Of a DNA stretch of 64,000 nt, positions 41,570-51,044 are shown piece after piece; position 1 is the first letter of the stretch; the number at the start of each line of letters is the position of its first letter. Both the position numbers and the translations under genes were made by a program. The stretch covers positions 186,001 through 250,000 of the forward strand of contig NZ_JOFJ01000014.1 in NCBI RefSeq assembly GCF_000718255.1, given 5' to 3'. The notes beneath the pieces were generated by a model that made no database searches, was not told where the DNA came from, and saw only the letters and a program-made list of their open reading frames with translations. This DNA comes from Spirillospora albida (GTDB lineage: Bacteria > Actinomycetota > Actinomycetes > Streptosporangiales > Streptosporangiaceae).

Positions 41570-43117
41570 ATGGAATCCCCCGGACGCAAGTGGGCCGTCT
41601 TCGCCGTCTGCGCGCTGCTCGCCCTCGTTCCCAACATCGACCTGACCGCGCTGAACCAGGCGGTCCCCCATCTCAGCGCCGATCTGGAGCCGTCGGCCAC
41701 GCAGATCCTCTGGATCGCGGACGCCTACGGGTTCGCGCTCGCCGGCCTGCTCATCACCATGGGCGGGATCGGCGACCGGATCGGGCACAAGCGGCTGCTG
41801 CTGACCGGCACGGCCGTGTTCGCGGGGGCGTCCGCGCTGACCGCGTACGCGCCGTCGGCGGAGCTGCTGATCGCGGCGCGCGCCCTGCTCGGCGTCGCGG
41901 GCGCGACGCTGATGCCGTCCGGGCTCGCGCTGATCCGGCGGGTCTTCACCGAGCCCAAGGAGCGGACCACGGCGATCGGGATGTTCGCCGGCATCGGCGG
42001 GCTCGCGGTGGGGCTCGGGCCGGTGCTGTCGGGCGCGCTGCTCGACCACTTCTGGTGGGGCTCCGTCTTCATGATCAACGTGCCGCTGATGGCGGTCGCG
42101 TTCGTCGCTGGCGCGATCATCCTGCCGGAGGCGCACGGCCGGGTCAGCGGACGGCTCGACCTGCTGAGCGTGCCGCTGTCGATCCTCGGCGTCCTCGGGC
42201 TCGTGTACGCGATCAAGGAGGCCGCGGCGCACGGCGTGGACGAGGCGCGGGTGCCGGTCGCCGCGCTCGCCGGCGTGCTCGCGCTGGCCGCGTTCCTCGT
42301 CCGGCAGGGCAGGGTCGCCGACCCGCTGATCGATGTCCGGCTGTTCCGGCTGCCCGCGTTCACCGGGTCCATCGTCACGAACATGTTCGCGATGTTCACC
42401 CTGGTCGCGCAGTCGCTGATCTTCTCGCTGTTCTTCCAGCTGGCGCTCGGCTGGTCGCCGCTGAAGGCGGGCCTGGCCGGGCTGCCGGGCGCGCTCGGCG
42501 CGATGGTCGGCGGCGCCGCGGTCGCCGCGCCGCTGATCGGCGCCCTCGGCCGGGCCCGGACGGTCGCGCTCGGCATGGCGGTCGCGACGGGCGCGTTCTC
42601 GCTCTACCTGATGGTCGGGCTGGGGACGTCCTACCCGGTGATGGTCCCGGCGATGCTGCTCGGCGGCCTCGGCATGGGGATCGCGATGACGGTCACGTCC
42701 GACACCGTGCTCGCGACCGTGCCGAAGGACCGCGCGGGGTCCGCGTCGGCGATCTCGGAGACCGCGACGGAGCTGGGCGGGGCCCTCGGCATGGCGGTCC
42801 TCGGCAGCATCCTGACCGCCGTGTACCGCGACTCCCTGGACGTGCCCGCGGGGGTGCCCGCCCCGGCCGGGGCCGCCGCCCGCGACTCCCTGGCCGCCGC
42901 CCTCCAGGCCGCCGCGAGGCTCCCGGCCCGGCTCGGCGCGGAGCTCGCGGACGCCGCCAGGGTCGCGTTCGTGGACGGGATGCACGCCGCCCTGCTCGGC
43001 AGCGCCGCCTTCGCCGCCCTGGTCGCGGTGTTCGCCCTCGTGACGCTCCGCGCCGTCCCGAAGGTCATCCCGGACGATACCGGCGAGGCGCCCGTTCCGG
43101 TCGTATTGGAAAAGTGA
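41570..43117 (+). CDS. MFS drug exporter, DHA2 (14-helix) type
   Basis: A 515-residue major facilitator with about 14 membrane helices. Motif A is GGIGDRIGHKRLLL after helix 2, and the first helix carries PNIDLTALNQAVPHL in place of the usual LDxTIVNVALP. A long Ala-rich loop precedes the last helix (DVPAGVPAPAGAAARDSLAA). It follows the AfsR-like regulator closely and may be its target. Substrate unknown. Confidence 0.92.
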   Translation: MESPGRKWAVFAVCALLALVPNIDLTALNQAVPHLSADLEPSATQILWIADAYGFALAGLLITMGGIGDRIGHKRLLLTGTAVFAGASALTAYAPSAELLIAARALLGVAGATLMPSGLALIRRVFTEPKERTTAIGMFAGIGGLAVGLGPVLSGALLDHFWWGSVFMINVPLMAVAFVAGAIILPEAHGRVSGRLDLLSVPLSILGVLGLVYAIKEAAAHGVDEARVPVAALAGVLALAAFLVRQGRVADPLIDVRLFRLPAFTGSIVTNMFAMFTLVAQSLIFSLFFQLALGWSPLKAGLAGLPGALGAMVGGAAVAAPLIGALGRARTVALGMAVATGAFSLYLMVGLGTSYPVMVPAMLLGGLGMGIAMTVTSDTVLATVPKDRAGSASAISETATELGGALGMAVLGSILTAVYRDSLDVPAGVPAPAGAAARDSLAAALQAAARLPARLGAELADAARVAFVDGMHAALLGSAAFAALVAVFALVTLRAVPKVIPDDTGEAPVPVVLEK

Positions 43118-43157
43118 TATCACTTTGCTAGCCTGACGATAACAACGGAGGTTGGCG

Positions 43158-44072
43158 ATGAACATGGACACACCGGGCATCGAGATGCCGCGACCGCAGA
43201 TCGAGGAGCGGGCCGGGCGGAACCTGAGCGGCTGGGGGATGCTGGGCCTCGCGCTCCTGCTGATCCTCGCCGGGGGCGGAGCGGCCGCCGGCGGCGCCGT
43301 CGCCGGCGGGACCGCCGCGATCGGGACCGGGGCCGCCGCCGGCACCGTGCTCGCACTGGCCGGGCTGGTGCTGATGGTCGGACTGACCGCGATCGCGCCG
43401 GGCGAGGCGCGCGTGCTGCAGGTGCTCGGCAAGTACGCCGGGACCGTCCGGGAGGACGGCCTGCGCTGGGTCAACCCGATCACCGAGCGGAAGCGGGTCT
43501 CGACCCGGATCCGCAACCACGAGACGGGCCACGCGAAGGTCAACGACCTGGACGGCAACCCGATCGAGATCTCGGCGGTCGTGGTGTGGCAGGTCCAGGA
43601 CACCGCCCGCGCCGTGTTCGAGGTCGACGACTTCGTGGAGTTCGTCGCGTTCCAGACCGAGGCCGCAGTCCGGCACATCGCCGGCAGCTACCCCTACGAC
43701 GCGGCCGACCGGATCTCGCTGCGCGACAACGCCGACGAGATCACCCGGCAGCTGTCGGAGGAGCTGGCGCTGCGGGTCGCGTCCGCCGGCGTCGGGATCA
43801 TCGAGTCGCGGATCACCCGCCTCGCGTACGCTCCGGAGATCGCGCAGGCCATGCTCCGGCGGCAGCAGGCCGGCGCCGTCGTCGCGGCCCGGCAGCGGAT
43901 CGTCGAGGGCGCGGTCGGGATGGTGCAGGACGCGCTCGGGCGACTGGAGGCGCAGAACGTCGTGGAACTGGACGAGGAGCGCAAGGCCGCCATGGTCAGC
44001 AACCTGCTGGTCGTGCTGTGCGCCGACCGCGATGCCCAGCCGGTGGTGAACACCGGCTCCCTCTACCATTGA
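43158..44072 (+). CDS. SPFH/band-7 domain membrane protein
   Basis: A 304-residue protein. Two membrane segments (LGLALLLILAGGGAAAGGAV; AGTVLALAGLVLMVGLTAI) precede an SPFH domain (APGEARVLQVLGKYAGTVRE; EISAVVVWQVQDTARAVFEV; FQTEAAVRHIAGSYPYD). The C-terminal helix ends ELDEERKAAMVSNLLVVLCA. SPFH proteins organise membrane microdomains. ATG 43158 follows CGGAGG. The next intact genes downstream encode an RHH-like protein and a GPP34 protein, suggesting a membrane-linked unit, though a transposon relic now separates them. Confidence 0.9.
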   Translation: MNMDTPGIEMPRPQIEERAGRNLSGWGMLGLALLLILAGGGAAAGGAVAGGTAAIGTGAAAGTVLALAGLVLMVGLTAIAPGEARVLQVLGKYAGTVREDGLRWVNPITERKRVSTRIRNHETGHAKVNDLDGNPIEISAVVVWQVQDTARAVFEVDDFVEFVAFQTEAAVRHIAGSYPYDAADRISLRDNADEITRQLSEELALRVASAGVGIIESRITRLAYAPEIAQAMLRRQQAGAVVAARQRIVEGAVGMVQDALGRLEAQNVVELDEERKAAMVSNLLVVLCADRDAQPVVNTGSLYH

Positions 44073-44400
44073 GTGCTCCCCGCCCGGGTGGGAGGGAGTT
44101 TCCGCCCTCCACGGGCTTTGCGGGGATTTTCGGCTCAGGCCGCCTCGCGGCCAGGCTGGCCGGGAGGTCTTGCCCGGCTGGACCGATCTGCTCGCCGTGC
44201 TGATGAGCGGCGCGGGCGGTGGCGACGCACTCGTTCCACACCCACCGGCACCGATCCCACTCGGCCAGCAACGCCCGCTTCGCGCAGCGCGACAAGCGCA
44301 CCCGGTAGGTGAGCCGGGCGTTGGCCGGCGCCGTGGGCTCGATGAACGTCACACCGCGATCGTAGCGCCGAATATCGAACAAAGGAGCGAAATCACTGAA
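44073..44400 (-). mobile_element. remnant of an IS200/IS605-type element (tnpB fragment)
   Basis: On the minus strand, from about GTG 44352, the text LTYRVRLSRCAKRALLAEWD followed by RCRWVWNECVATARAAHQ is the N-terminus of a TnpB (OrfB) protein. After about 55 residues homology stops and no RuvC part is found. Sequence nearer the SPFH gene (EPKIPAKPVEGGNS in frame) and GC-rich dyads beside 44080-44130 may be the other end of the element. It looks like an internally deleted copy of about 0.3 kb. The remaining bases to 44510 show no other gene. Confidence 0.65.
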
Positions 44401-44510
44401 TCACATCGAGTGAATGATCGTGCTTCGTGGGACGGCAGGTCGTTCCTGGCCTGCTCCGCAAGACCCGATTCCTGCCGCGTCCTGAGGGCGGGGCATTCTC
44501 GGAGGTTCCG

Positions 44511-44750
44511 GTGACGGAACGCAAGAAGGTGCTGCTGCGGCTCGACCCGGCCGTCCACGACGCGCTGTCGCGGTGGGCCGGGGACGAGCTGCGCAGCACG
44601 AACGCGCAGATCGAGTTCCTGCTGCGACGCGCCCTCGGCGAGGCGGGGCGGCTGCCGAAGGCGGCCGGGCCGATGCGCGGACCCGGGCGGCCGCGCAGGG
44701 ACGCCCGGCCGGACGACGAGAACGACCGTGACGGCGACCACGGGGAGTGA
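44511..44750 (+). CDS. Arc/RHH-like small DNA-binding protein
   Basis: A 79-residue protein starting at GTG 44511 after GGAGG. It has a ribbon-helix-helix-like N-terminus (KKVLLRLDPAVHDALSRWAG; LRSTNAQIEFLLRRALGEAG) typical of Arc/CopG repressors, and a basic then acidic tail. The stop overlaps the upstream end of the GPP34 gene, so it is its likely regulator or partner. No toxin gene of known type adjoins. Confidence 0.8.
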   Translation: MTERKKVLLRLDPAVHDALSRWAGDELRSTNAQIEFLLRRALGEAGRLPKAAGPMRGPGRPRRDARPDDENDRDGDHGE

Positions 44751-44752
44751 TG

Positions 44753-45373
44753 ATGACCCAAGTTCCGGACGCGCTGCCGGCGCGGATGTACCTGCTGGCC
44801 TACGACCTGCGGCGGCGGCGCATGACGAAGTCGCGCTCCGAGCTCGGCTGCATGGTGCGGGCCGCGGCGCTGACCGAGCTGTACCTGGACGGGCGGCTCG
44901 CCGAGAGCAGGCGGCGGCCGGTGCCGGGCACTCCCGGCGACGACCCGTACGGGCTGCTGGCGGCGATCGGGGCGTCCCGTCCCCGGTCGTGGCAGCACTG
45001 GGTGCGCAAGGACGCGCGGGCGTTCGCGACCCGGATCCGGGACGAGCTCGCGCACGAGGGGTGGATCCGCCTGCACCGCCGCAGGTTCCTCGGCTTCCCC
45101 CGCACCGTGGTCGAGGTCCGCGATCCGCGCGTCGTGAAGGAGCTGTGGGGGCGGGCGTCGTCGGCGCTGCACGGCCGTCCGGTCGCCCACGTGCACAGCT
45201 TCGACGCGGCGGCGGTGGCGCTCGCGGCGGCGTGCGAGCTGTCGTGCGTCCTGCCCCGGCGGGAACGGCGGCGGCACCGGCGGCGGATCGCGGAGCTGAC
45301 GGCACGGTCGGGCCCGGCCGTGACCGCCGCGCGCAAGGTGATCGAGGCGCAGAACGCGGCGGCCGCGGGTTGA
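44753..45373 (+). CDS. GPP34 (Golgi phosphoprotein 3-like) family protein
   Basis: A 206-residue all-helical GPP34-fold protein. The family N-terminus PARMYLLAYDLRRRRMTKSR with GCMVRAAALTELYLDGRL is clear. Eukaryotic GOLPH3 binds phosphatidylinositol-4-phosphate; bacterial members are thought to be peripheral membrane proteins but lack a defined role. ATG 44753 has GGGGAG 6 bases upstream; ATG 44750 is possible. It is coupled to the RHH gene. Confidence 0.87.
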   Translation: MTQVPDALPARMYLLAYDLRRRRMTKSRSELGCMVRAAALTELYLDGRLAESRRRPVPGTPGDDPYGLLAAIGASRPRSWQHWVRKDARAFATRIRDELAHEGWIRLHRRRFLGFPRTVVEVRDPRVVKELWGRASSALHGRPVAHVHSFDAAAVALAAACELSCVLPRRERRRHRRRIAELTARSGPAVTAARKVIEAQNAAAAG

Positions 45374-45491
45374 CCTGTGCCGCGGACCCGGCGGCGCGGG
45401 CGCAAGCGCGGTCCTCTACAAAGCCGCTCGGCCCGATCTTGTGCGGGCGCCCGGCGCGGGACGAGGCGCGCGAACCCTACCGTCGAGTGAC

Positions 45492-46169
45492 ATGGACTCC
45501 GAACGCGTGATCTATCCCCTCACGAAGTACGTGGTGCTCGGGCCGCTGCTGCGGGTCGCGTTCCGGCCGCGGGTGAGCGGGCTGGAGAACGTCCCGCGGA
45601 CGGGTCCGGTCATCCTCGCGGCGAACCACCTGGCCGTCCTCGACTCGTTCGTGGTGCCGCTGACGGTTCCGCGCCGCGTGCACTTCCTCGGCAAGCAGGA
45701 GTACTTCACCGGGTCGGGCCGGCGGGGCCGGGCGACCGCCGCGTTCTTCCGCAGCGTCGGGGCGATCGCCGTCGACCGGTCCGGCGGGCGGGCCGCGTTC
45801 GACGCCCTGGACGCGTCGGCGGCCGTGCTGGAGCGCGGCGGGGTGTTCGCGATCCATCCCGAGGGCACGCGGTCGCCGGACGGGCGGCTCTACCGGGGCC
45901 GGACGGGCGCGGCGCGGCTCGCGATGCGGACCGGCGCGCCGGTGGTGCCGGTCGCGATCGAGGGGACCGACCGCGTCCAGCCGCGCGGCCGGGCCGTCCC
46001 GCGCCCCGGCCGGATCTCGCTGCGGTTCGGCGAGGCCCTGGAGTTCTCCGGGCGCGGCGGCCCGCCCGGCCGCGTCGCCCGGGAGATCACCGACGAGATC
46101 ATGCAGGCGATCCACAAGCTCTCGGGGCAGGAGTACGTGCACGAGTACGCCCCCCGCCCGGACATGTGA
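45492..46169 (+). CDS. PlsC-family 1-acyl-glycerol-3-phosphate acyltransferase
   Basis: A 225-residue acyltransferase. The catalytic block is AANHLAVLDSFVVP (NHx4D) and the glycerol-phosphate motif is IHPEGTRSPDGRLYRGRTGA. The PVVPVAIEGTDRVQP strand is also present. It acts at the membrane in phospholipid synthesis or remodelling. ATG 45492 is chosen to match the family start. A stem-loop follows the stop. Confidence 0.9.
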   Translation: MDSERVIYPLTKYVVLGPLLRVAFRPRVSGLENVPRTGPVILAANHLAVLDSFVVPLTVPRRVHFLGKQEYFTGSGRRGRATAAFFRSVGAIAVDRSGGRAAFDALDASAAVLERGGVFAIHPEGTRSPDGRLYRGRTGAARLAMRTGAPVVPVAIEGTDRVQPRGRAVPRPGRISLRFGEALEFSGRGGPPGRVAREITDEIMQAIHKLSGQEYVHEYAPRPDM

Positions 46170-46171
46170 CA

Positions 46172-46194
46172 CGCGGGACCTTGGGCCCGCGTTT
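46172..46194 (+). terminator. terminator after plsC-like gene
   Basis: CGCGGG (46172-46177) pairs with CCCGCG (46186-46191) and is followed by TTTGATAT, starting 3 bases after the stop codon. One of the few stems here with a T tract. Confidence 0.6.
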
Positions 46195-46253
46195 GATATC
46201 CACTCCGGGGGCAGTCTTTCGGTGACGGATAAAGGACCGACGACGGAGCCGAT

Positions 46254-46739
46254 GTGGAGATCAATCTGGACCTTCAGCTTCCGCGCGACGCGGCCAGCGT
46301 GCCGGTGACGCGACGGATCCTGACCGCGGCGCTCGACGCCTTGGGGGTGGAGGACCAGATCTGCGGCGACATCGAGATGGTGCTCACCGAGGCGTGCACG
46401 AACGTGATCGAGCACGCCGCCGAGGGAATCGACTACACCGTCCGTGCGGCGATCCAGGACCGGCGCTGCGTGATCAAGGTGATGGACTCCGGGCACGGCT
46501 TCGACGCCGACCGGGTTCCGGTGCCCGAGACCGGGGCCGAGCACGGCCGCGGCCTGATGATCATGCGGGCGCTGGCGGACGACGTCCGGTTCGACTCCTT
46601 CCCGGAGGACGGGGCGCTCGTCGCGCTGGAGAAGCGCCTGGAGTACGGCAAGAACAGCCTCGGGGACAGGCTGACCGAGCCCCAGCTGTTCGGCCCCGAC
46701 GACATGCCGGACTGGCCTGATGGGGAGGCGCAGGGCTAG
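46254..46739 (+). CDS. anti-sigma-factor-type ATP-binding protein (HATPase_c_2)
   Basis: A 161-residue GHKL ATPase of the RsbW/SpoIIAB type. The N-box is EMVLTEACTNVIEHA, the G1 region is VMDSGHGFD, and the G2 region is GAEHGRGLMIMRALADDV. In actinobacteria these bind or phosphorylate STAS-domain anti-anti-sigma partners, none of which is next door. GTG 46254 follows ACGGAG. Its TAG stop shares CTAG with the stop of the convergent mscS gene. Confidence 0.88.
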   Translation: MEINLDLQLPRDAASVPVTRRILTAALDALGVEDQICGDIEMVLTEACTNVIEHAAEGIDYTVRAAIQDRRCVIKVMDSGHGFDADRVPVPETGAEHGRGLMIMRALADDVRFDSFPEDGALVALEKRLEYGKNSLGDRLTEPQLFGPDDMPDWPDGEAQG

Positions 46740-47767
46740 GCGGCGGGCTCGTCCAGCGTGATGCGGGCGCGGGGGTAGGGGGTCTCGACGCCCGCTTCGC
46801 GGAACGCGCGGTGGAGGCGCTTCACGAACTCGTGCTTGATGCGGAACTGGTCGCCGAACTCGGTGGTCCGCAGGATGACGGTGAAGCCGATCGAGGCGTC
46901 GCCGAAGGTGTGGAACCGGACGAGGACCTCCGCGTCCTCGACGCCGCCCTGCACGTCGGCCATCACCGACTCGCCGACACCGACGGCGATCTTCTCGATC
47001 TCGTCCAGGTCGGCGTCGTAGGGCGCCTTCGCCTGCAGGAGCAGGCCCATGTCCTGCGCGGGCCGGTGGTAGTTCGTCAGTATCGTGTCGGAGAAGCGCT
47101 GGTTCGGGACGACCTCGATGTTGTCGGACAGCGTCCGGATCGAGGTGTTCCGCCAGTTGATGTCGACGACATAGCCCTCTTGCCCGGTGGCCAGCTTGAT
47201 GTAGTCGCCGGGCTCGATCGTCTTGGACGCCAGGACGTGCACGCCCGCGAACAGGTTCGCGAGGGTGTCCTGGAGGGCGAGCGCGACCGCGAGGCCCGCG
47301 ACGCCGAGGGCGCCGAGCACCGGGGTGATCGACACGCCGATGCTCTGCAGCATCACGAGGACGCCGATGCCGAGCACGACCACCCGCGTGATGTTCGCGA
47401 AGATCGTCACATTGGCGGCGACGCCCTGCCGGGCGAGGGTGATGGAGGCGACGGCGCCGGCGATCAGCCGGGCCATGGCGAGGGACACCACGAGGATCGT
47501 CCCGGCGGTCAGCACCTTCGCGGTGACGTCGAGCGTGCCGGGCCGCAGGTGCAGGATGTTCGCCGCGATCCAGGCGCCGCCGATCAGCGCGACCGGCACC
47601 GCCAGGTCCCGGACGAGGCGGGCCGCGAGGTCGTCCCAGGCCCAGCTGGTGACCCCGGCGCGGCGCAGCAGCCGGCCCGTCAGCGTCCGCAGCACGACCG
47701 CGATCCCCAGCGCGACGACCATCACGACCGCGGCGGCGATGATCCGCTGCCAGTTCAGGTCATGCAC
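46736..47767 (-). CDS. MscS-type mechanosensitive channel
   Basis: A 343-residue channel with four hydrophobic segments. The pore-lining helix is followed by GALGVAGLAVALALQDTLAN (TM3b) and then the conserved beta domain (GDYIKLATGQEGYVVDINWR; TLSDNIEVVPNQRFSDTIL). It opens under membrane tension during hypo-osmotic shock. GTG 47767 follows GAGGGG. It is divergent from the CocE-type hydrolase. Confidence 0.92.
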   Translation of the reverse strand: MHDLNWQRIIAAAVVMVVALGIAVVLRTLTGRLLRRAGVTSWAWDDLAARLVRDLAVPVALIGGAWIAANILHLRPGTLDVTAKVLTAGTILVVSLAMARLIAGAVASITLARQGVAANVTIFANITRVVVLGIGVLVMLQSIGVSITPVLGALGVAGLAVALALQDTLANLFAGVHVLASKTIEPGDYIKLATGQEGYVVDINWRNTSIRTLSDNIEVVPNQRFSDTILTNYHRPAQDMGLLLQAKAPYDADLDEIEKIAVGVGESVMADVQGGVEDAEVLVRFHTFGDASIGFTVILRTTEFGDQFRIKHEFVKRLHRAFREAGVETPYPRARITLDEPAA

Positions 47768-47923
47768 GACGCACCCCTCGCCCGCGCGATTCCCGCACGT
47801 GACCTCCTCGACTCGCCTTGACGCCCTCATTGCGTTTCTCTGAACCGTCCCGATCGTAATGAACGCGCGGCGGGGCCGGGACACGTCGCGGGCAGAGGAG
47901 CACCCCCGGATACGATCGACGTG

Positions 47924-49582
47924 ATGGTGTCTGCGGGAAGGATGCGCCGGCTGGGGGTCACGGCGCTGGGACTGCGGAACGGTCCCCACCGGGTGGCGGT
48001 CGAGCGCGACCTCGCCGTCCCGGCCGCCGACGGCGTCGTCCTGCTCGCCGACCGGTACCGCCCGGTGGGGCTGGAGCGGCCGCCCACCGTGCTCGTCCGG
48101 TCGCCCTACGGGCGGCGCGGGCCGTTCGGGCTGATGTGCGGGCAGGCGTTCGCGTCGCACGGGTTCCAGGCGGTGGTGCAGAGCGTCCGGGGCGGCTTCG
48201 GGTCCGGCGGCGTGTTCGAGGCGCTGGACGAGCGCGAGGACGGCCTCGCCACGATCGCGTGGCTGAAGGAGCAGCCGTGGTTCGGCGGGACGTTCGCCAT
48301 GCACGGCCCGAGCTACCTCGGCTACGTCCAGTGGGCGGTGGCGGCGGAGGCGGGACCGGAACTGAGGGCCCTGTCGATGCAGGTCACGGCGTCCAGCTTC
48401 CGGGACGCGATCAACGTCGGAGGGACGTTCGCGCTGGAGTCGACGCTGATCTGGGTCGATCTCACCTCCCGGATGAAGGGCCCCCTGTCGGGAGTGACGA
48501 CGGGGATCCTGTCGCCGCGGCGGGCCCGGCGGGCCGCGCTGTCGGGGCGTCCGCTCTCCGAGCTCGACCAGGTCGCGACCGGCGCGCAGCAGCGGTTCTT
48601 CCAGGACCTCCTCGTGCACGGCCCCGACACCCCGTTCTGGGACAAGCGCGACTTCAGCCCCACCGTGTCGCGGGTGTCGGCGCCGGTGAACATGACGGGC
48701 GGCTGGTACGACATCTTCCTGCCCTGGCAGATGAAGGACTACGCGGCGCTGCGGGCCGCCGGGCACCGCCCCCACCTGACGATCGGCCCGTGGACCCACG
48801 CCGACCAGCGGATGATGCGCGACTCCGTCGGCGAGGCCGTCACCTGGTTCCGCGCCCACCTGCTGGACGACCCGTCCGGGCTCCGGGAGCAGCCCGTCCG
48901 GCTGTTCGTCACGGGCGCGGGCGAATGGCGCGACTACCCCGACTGGCCGGTGCCGGGGATGGCGGAGGAGCGCTGGCACCTGGCGCCGGGCGGCGGGCTG
49001 CGGCCGGACGCCCCGCCCGAGTCCCCGCCCGACCGGTACCGGTACGACCCGGAGCATCCGACGCCCTTCCTCGGCGGGCCGACGCTGCTGGGCGACACCC
49101 GCCCGTCCACGGACCAGCGGCGCCTGGAGCGGCGGCGCGACGTCCTCGTCTACACCTCCGATGTCCTCACCGAGGACGTGGAGGTCATCGGGCCCGTCTC
49201 GGCCGACCTGCACGTCCGGTCCGACCGGGAGCACACCGACTTCGTGGTGCGGCTCTGCGACGTGGCGCCCGACGGCGAGTCCCTCAACCTGTGCGAGGGG
49301 ATGCGGCGGCTCGTCCCGGGCGGCACCGACGAGGGGCCGGACGGGGTCCGGCACGTCGCGGTCGAACTGTGGCCCTGCGGGCACCGGTTCCGCGCCGGGC
49401 ACCGGATCCGCGTGCAGGTGGCCAGCGGCGCGTACCCGCGGGTCGCCCGCAACCCCGGGACCGGTGAGCCGATCGGCACCGCGACCCGGACGCTGACCGC
49501 CTCCCAGGAGGTCTTCCACGATCCGGCGCGGCCCTCGGCGATCGTCCTGCCGGTCGTCCGTGCGGCGGAGCGGCGCGACTGA
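47924..49582 (+). CDS. CocE/NonD-family alpha/beta hydrolase
   Basis: A 552-residue serine hydrolase of the cocaine esterase/Xaa-Pro dipeptidase type. The nucleophile is in FAMHGPSYLGYVQWA, Asp in GGWYDIFLPWQ and His in IGPWTHADQR. The C-terminal jelly-roll domain of the family (VSADLHVRSDREHTDFVVRL; HRIRVQVASGAYPRVARNPG) is complete. It hydrolyses esters or acyl-peptides; the substrate is unknown. ATG 47924 is chosen, with GTG 47921 adjacent. Confidence 0.92.
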   Translation: MVSAGRMRRLGVTALGLRNGPHRVAVERDLAVPAADGVVLLADRYRPVGLERPPTVLVRSPYGRRGPFGLMCGQAFASHGFQAVVQSVRGGFGSGGVFEALDEREDGLATIAWLKEQPWFGGTFAMHGPSYLGYVQWAVAAEAGPELRALSMQVTASSFRDAINVGGTFALESTLIWVDLTSRMKGPLSGVTTGILSPRRARRAALSGRPLSELDQVATGAQQRFFQDLLVHGPDTPFWDKRDFSPTVSRVSAPVNMTGGWYDIFLPWQMKDYAALRAAGHRPHLTIGPWTHADQRMMRDSVGEAVTWFRAHLLDDPSGLREQPVRLFVTGAGEWRDYPDWPVPGMAEERWHLAPGGGLRPDAPPESPPDRYRYDPEHPTPFLGGPTLLGDTRPSTDQRRLERRRDVLVYTSDVLTEDVEVIGPVSADLHVRSDREHTDFVVRLCDVAPDGESLNLCEGMRRLVPGGTDEGPDGVRHVAVELWPCGHRFRAGHRIRVQVASGAYPRVARNPGTGEPIGTATRTLTASQEVFHDPARPSAIVLPVVRAAERRD

Positions 49583-49696
49583 TTCCGAATTGCGAGGTTT
49601 GGCGGAGACGCATGCCGGAAATAGATCTCCCCGAGCAGGTGTCTACGACGCAGATACCTCCAGGCTTCCCTGTGTGTAGTCCCGGAGGATCTCGCC

Positions 49697-50947
49697 ATGC
49701 ACCGCCCGCTCGACATCGCGCTCGTGTCCGCCTCCGACCTCGACGGCGAACACCTGCAGTCCATCCACGTCCGGGAACTCGCCCGGTCGCTCGCGCGACC
49801 GCGCACCGACAGCGACGACGGCCACCGCGTCACGGTGTACGCACGCCGCCAGGACCCGTCCGCCCGCCCGCGGGTGCGGATCGGCCCCGGCGCGGCCCTC
49901 GTCCACATCGACGCCGGCCCCGCCCGGCCGCTCGCCGACGACGACGTCCTCGGACACATCCGCGACTTCGCCGATGGGCTCCGCCGCCGCTGGAGCGGCG
50001 CCGGACGGCCCGATGTCGTGCACGCCCACGGCTGGCTCGCCGGCATCGCCGCCTGCGCCGTCGCCCGCGAGATGGACATCCCGTTCGCGCAGAGCTATCA
50101 CGGCGTCGGCGTCGACGACCGGCGCGCCGGACGGACCGTCCACCCGCACCGCGACCGGCTGGAGAAGGCCATCGGACGGGGCAGCGACCTCGTGATCGCC
50201 GGGCACGCCGAGGAGGCCGGCACCGTCGTGCGGATGGGCGTGCCCCGCCCGGCCGTGACCGTGGTCCCCTACGCGGTGGACGGCGATCACTTCGCCCCGA
50301 CCGGCCCCGCCATGCCGCGCGGTGACCGGGCCCGCCTCGTGATGGTCTGCGACGACCTCGAGTCCGCGGACGTCGAGACCGCCGTCCGCGCCCTCGTGCA
50401 CGTGCCGGGCGCCGAGCTCACCGTCGCGGGCGGCCCGTCCCGCGAGGACCTCGAGAACGACCCCGTCGTCCACCGGCTCCGGCTGGTCGCCAAGGAGATG
50501 CACGTCGGCGACCGGGTGATCTTCCTCGGCCGGCTGCCGCACAAGACGCTGCCCAAGCTGCTGCGCACCGCGGACCTCGCGCTGTGCATCACCCCGCACC
50601 AGCCCTCCCCGGCGGTCCCGCTGGAGGCGATGGCCTGCGGCGTCCCGGTCGTCGCCACCCCGGCCGGCGGGCACGCCGACGAGGTCCTCGACCACATCAC
50701 CGGGCTGCACGTGCCGGCCCGGCGGCCGGTCGAGATCGGCCGCGCCGTCCGGCGCCTGCTGGCGGAGGAGACCACGCTGCACGGCTACTCCATCGCCGCC
50801 GCCGACCGGGCCCGGTCCCGCTACTCGTGGGCCCGGATCGCCGCCGAGACGATCCGCGCCTACCACAGGATCCTTCCGGTTCCCGAGCCCGAGCCCGAGC
50901 CGGAGATCGCGGTGGAGGAGGAGCGGGTGCCCGCCATGGCCGGCTGA
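49697..50947 (+). CDS. GT4-family glycosyltransferase
   Basis: A 416-residue GT-B glycosyltransferase. The N-terminal domain contains DVVHAHGWLAGIAAC and the nucleotide-sugar site is PAVPLEAMACGVPVVATPAG (the E-x7-E-like motif of family 4). It ends with a Pro-Glu repeat tail. It resembles MshA/SqdX-like enzymes at this level; donor and acceptor are not determinable. ATG 49697 follows GGAGG. A very strong stem-loop terminates it. Confidence 0.9.
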   Translation: MHRPLDIALVSASDLDGEHLQSIHVRELARSLARPRTDSDDGHRVTVYARRQDPSARPRVRIGPGAALVHIDAGPARPLADDDVLGHIRDFADGLRRRWSGAGRPDVVHAHGWLAGIAACAVAREMDIPFAQSYHGVGVDDRRAGRTVHPHRDRLEKAIGRGSDLVIAGHAEEAGTVVRMGVPRPAVTVVPYAVDGDHFAPTGPAMPRGDRARLVMVCDDLESADVETAVRALVHVPGAELTVAGGPSREDLENDPVVHRLRLVAKEMHVGDRVIFLGRLPHKTLPKLLRTADLALCITPHQPSPAVPLEAMACGVPVVATPAGGHADEVLDHITGLHVPARRPVEIGRAVRRLLAEETTLHGYSIAAADRARSRYSWARIAAETIRAYHRILPVPEPEPEPEIAVEEERVPAMAG

Positions 50948-50959
50948 CCTCCCCGCATC

Positions 50960-51007
50960 CGCCGAAGGGCCCCGGATCCGCCCACACGGACCCGGGGCCC
51001 TTCGGCG
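50960..51007 (+). terminator. strong 21-bp stem-loop between glycosyltransferase and LuxR genes
   Basis: Arms 50960-50980 and 50987-51007 pair with a single A/C mismatch around the 6-base loop CCCACA; the core is CGCCGAAGGGCCCCGG. It starts 13 bases after the glycosyltransferase stop and 38 bases before the next start. Confidence 0.8.
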
Positions 51008-51044
51008 TCGTCCCACCGGGCGGCACCGGTGCGATACTCGACCC

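Noticed and set aside
46736..49519. 927-codon extension of the mscS reading frame
   Set aside because: The added N-terminus is antisense to the CocE hydrolase; the channel starts at GTG 47767 with a ribosome site.
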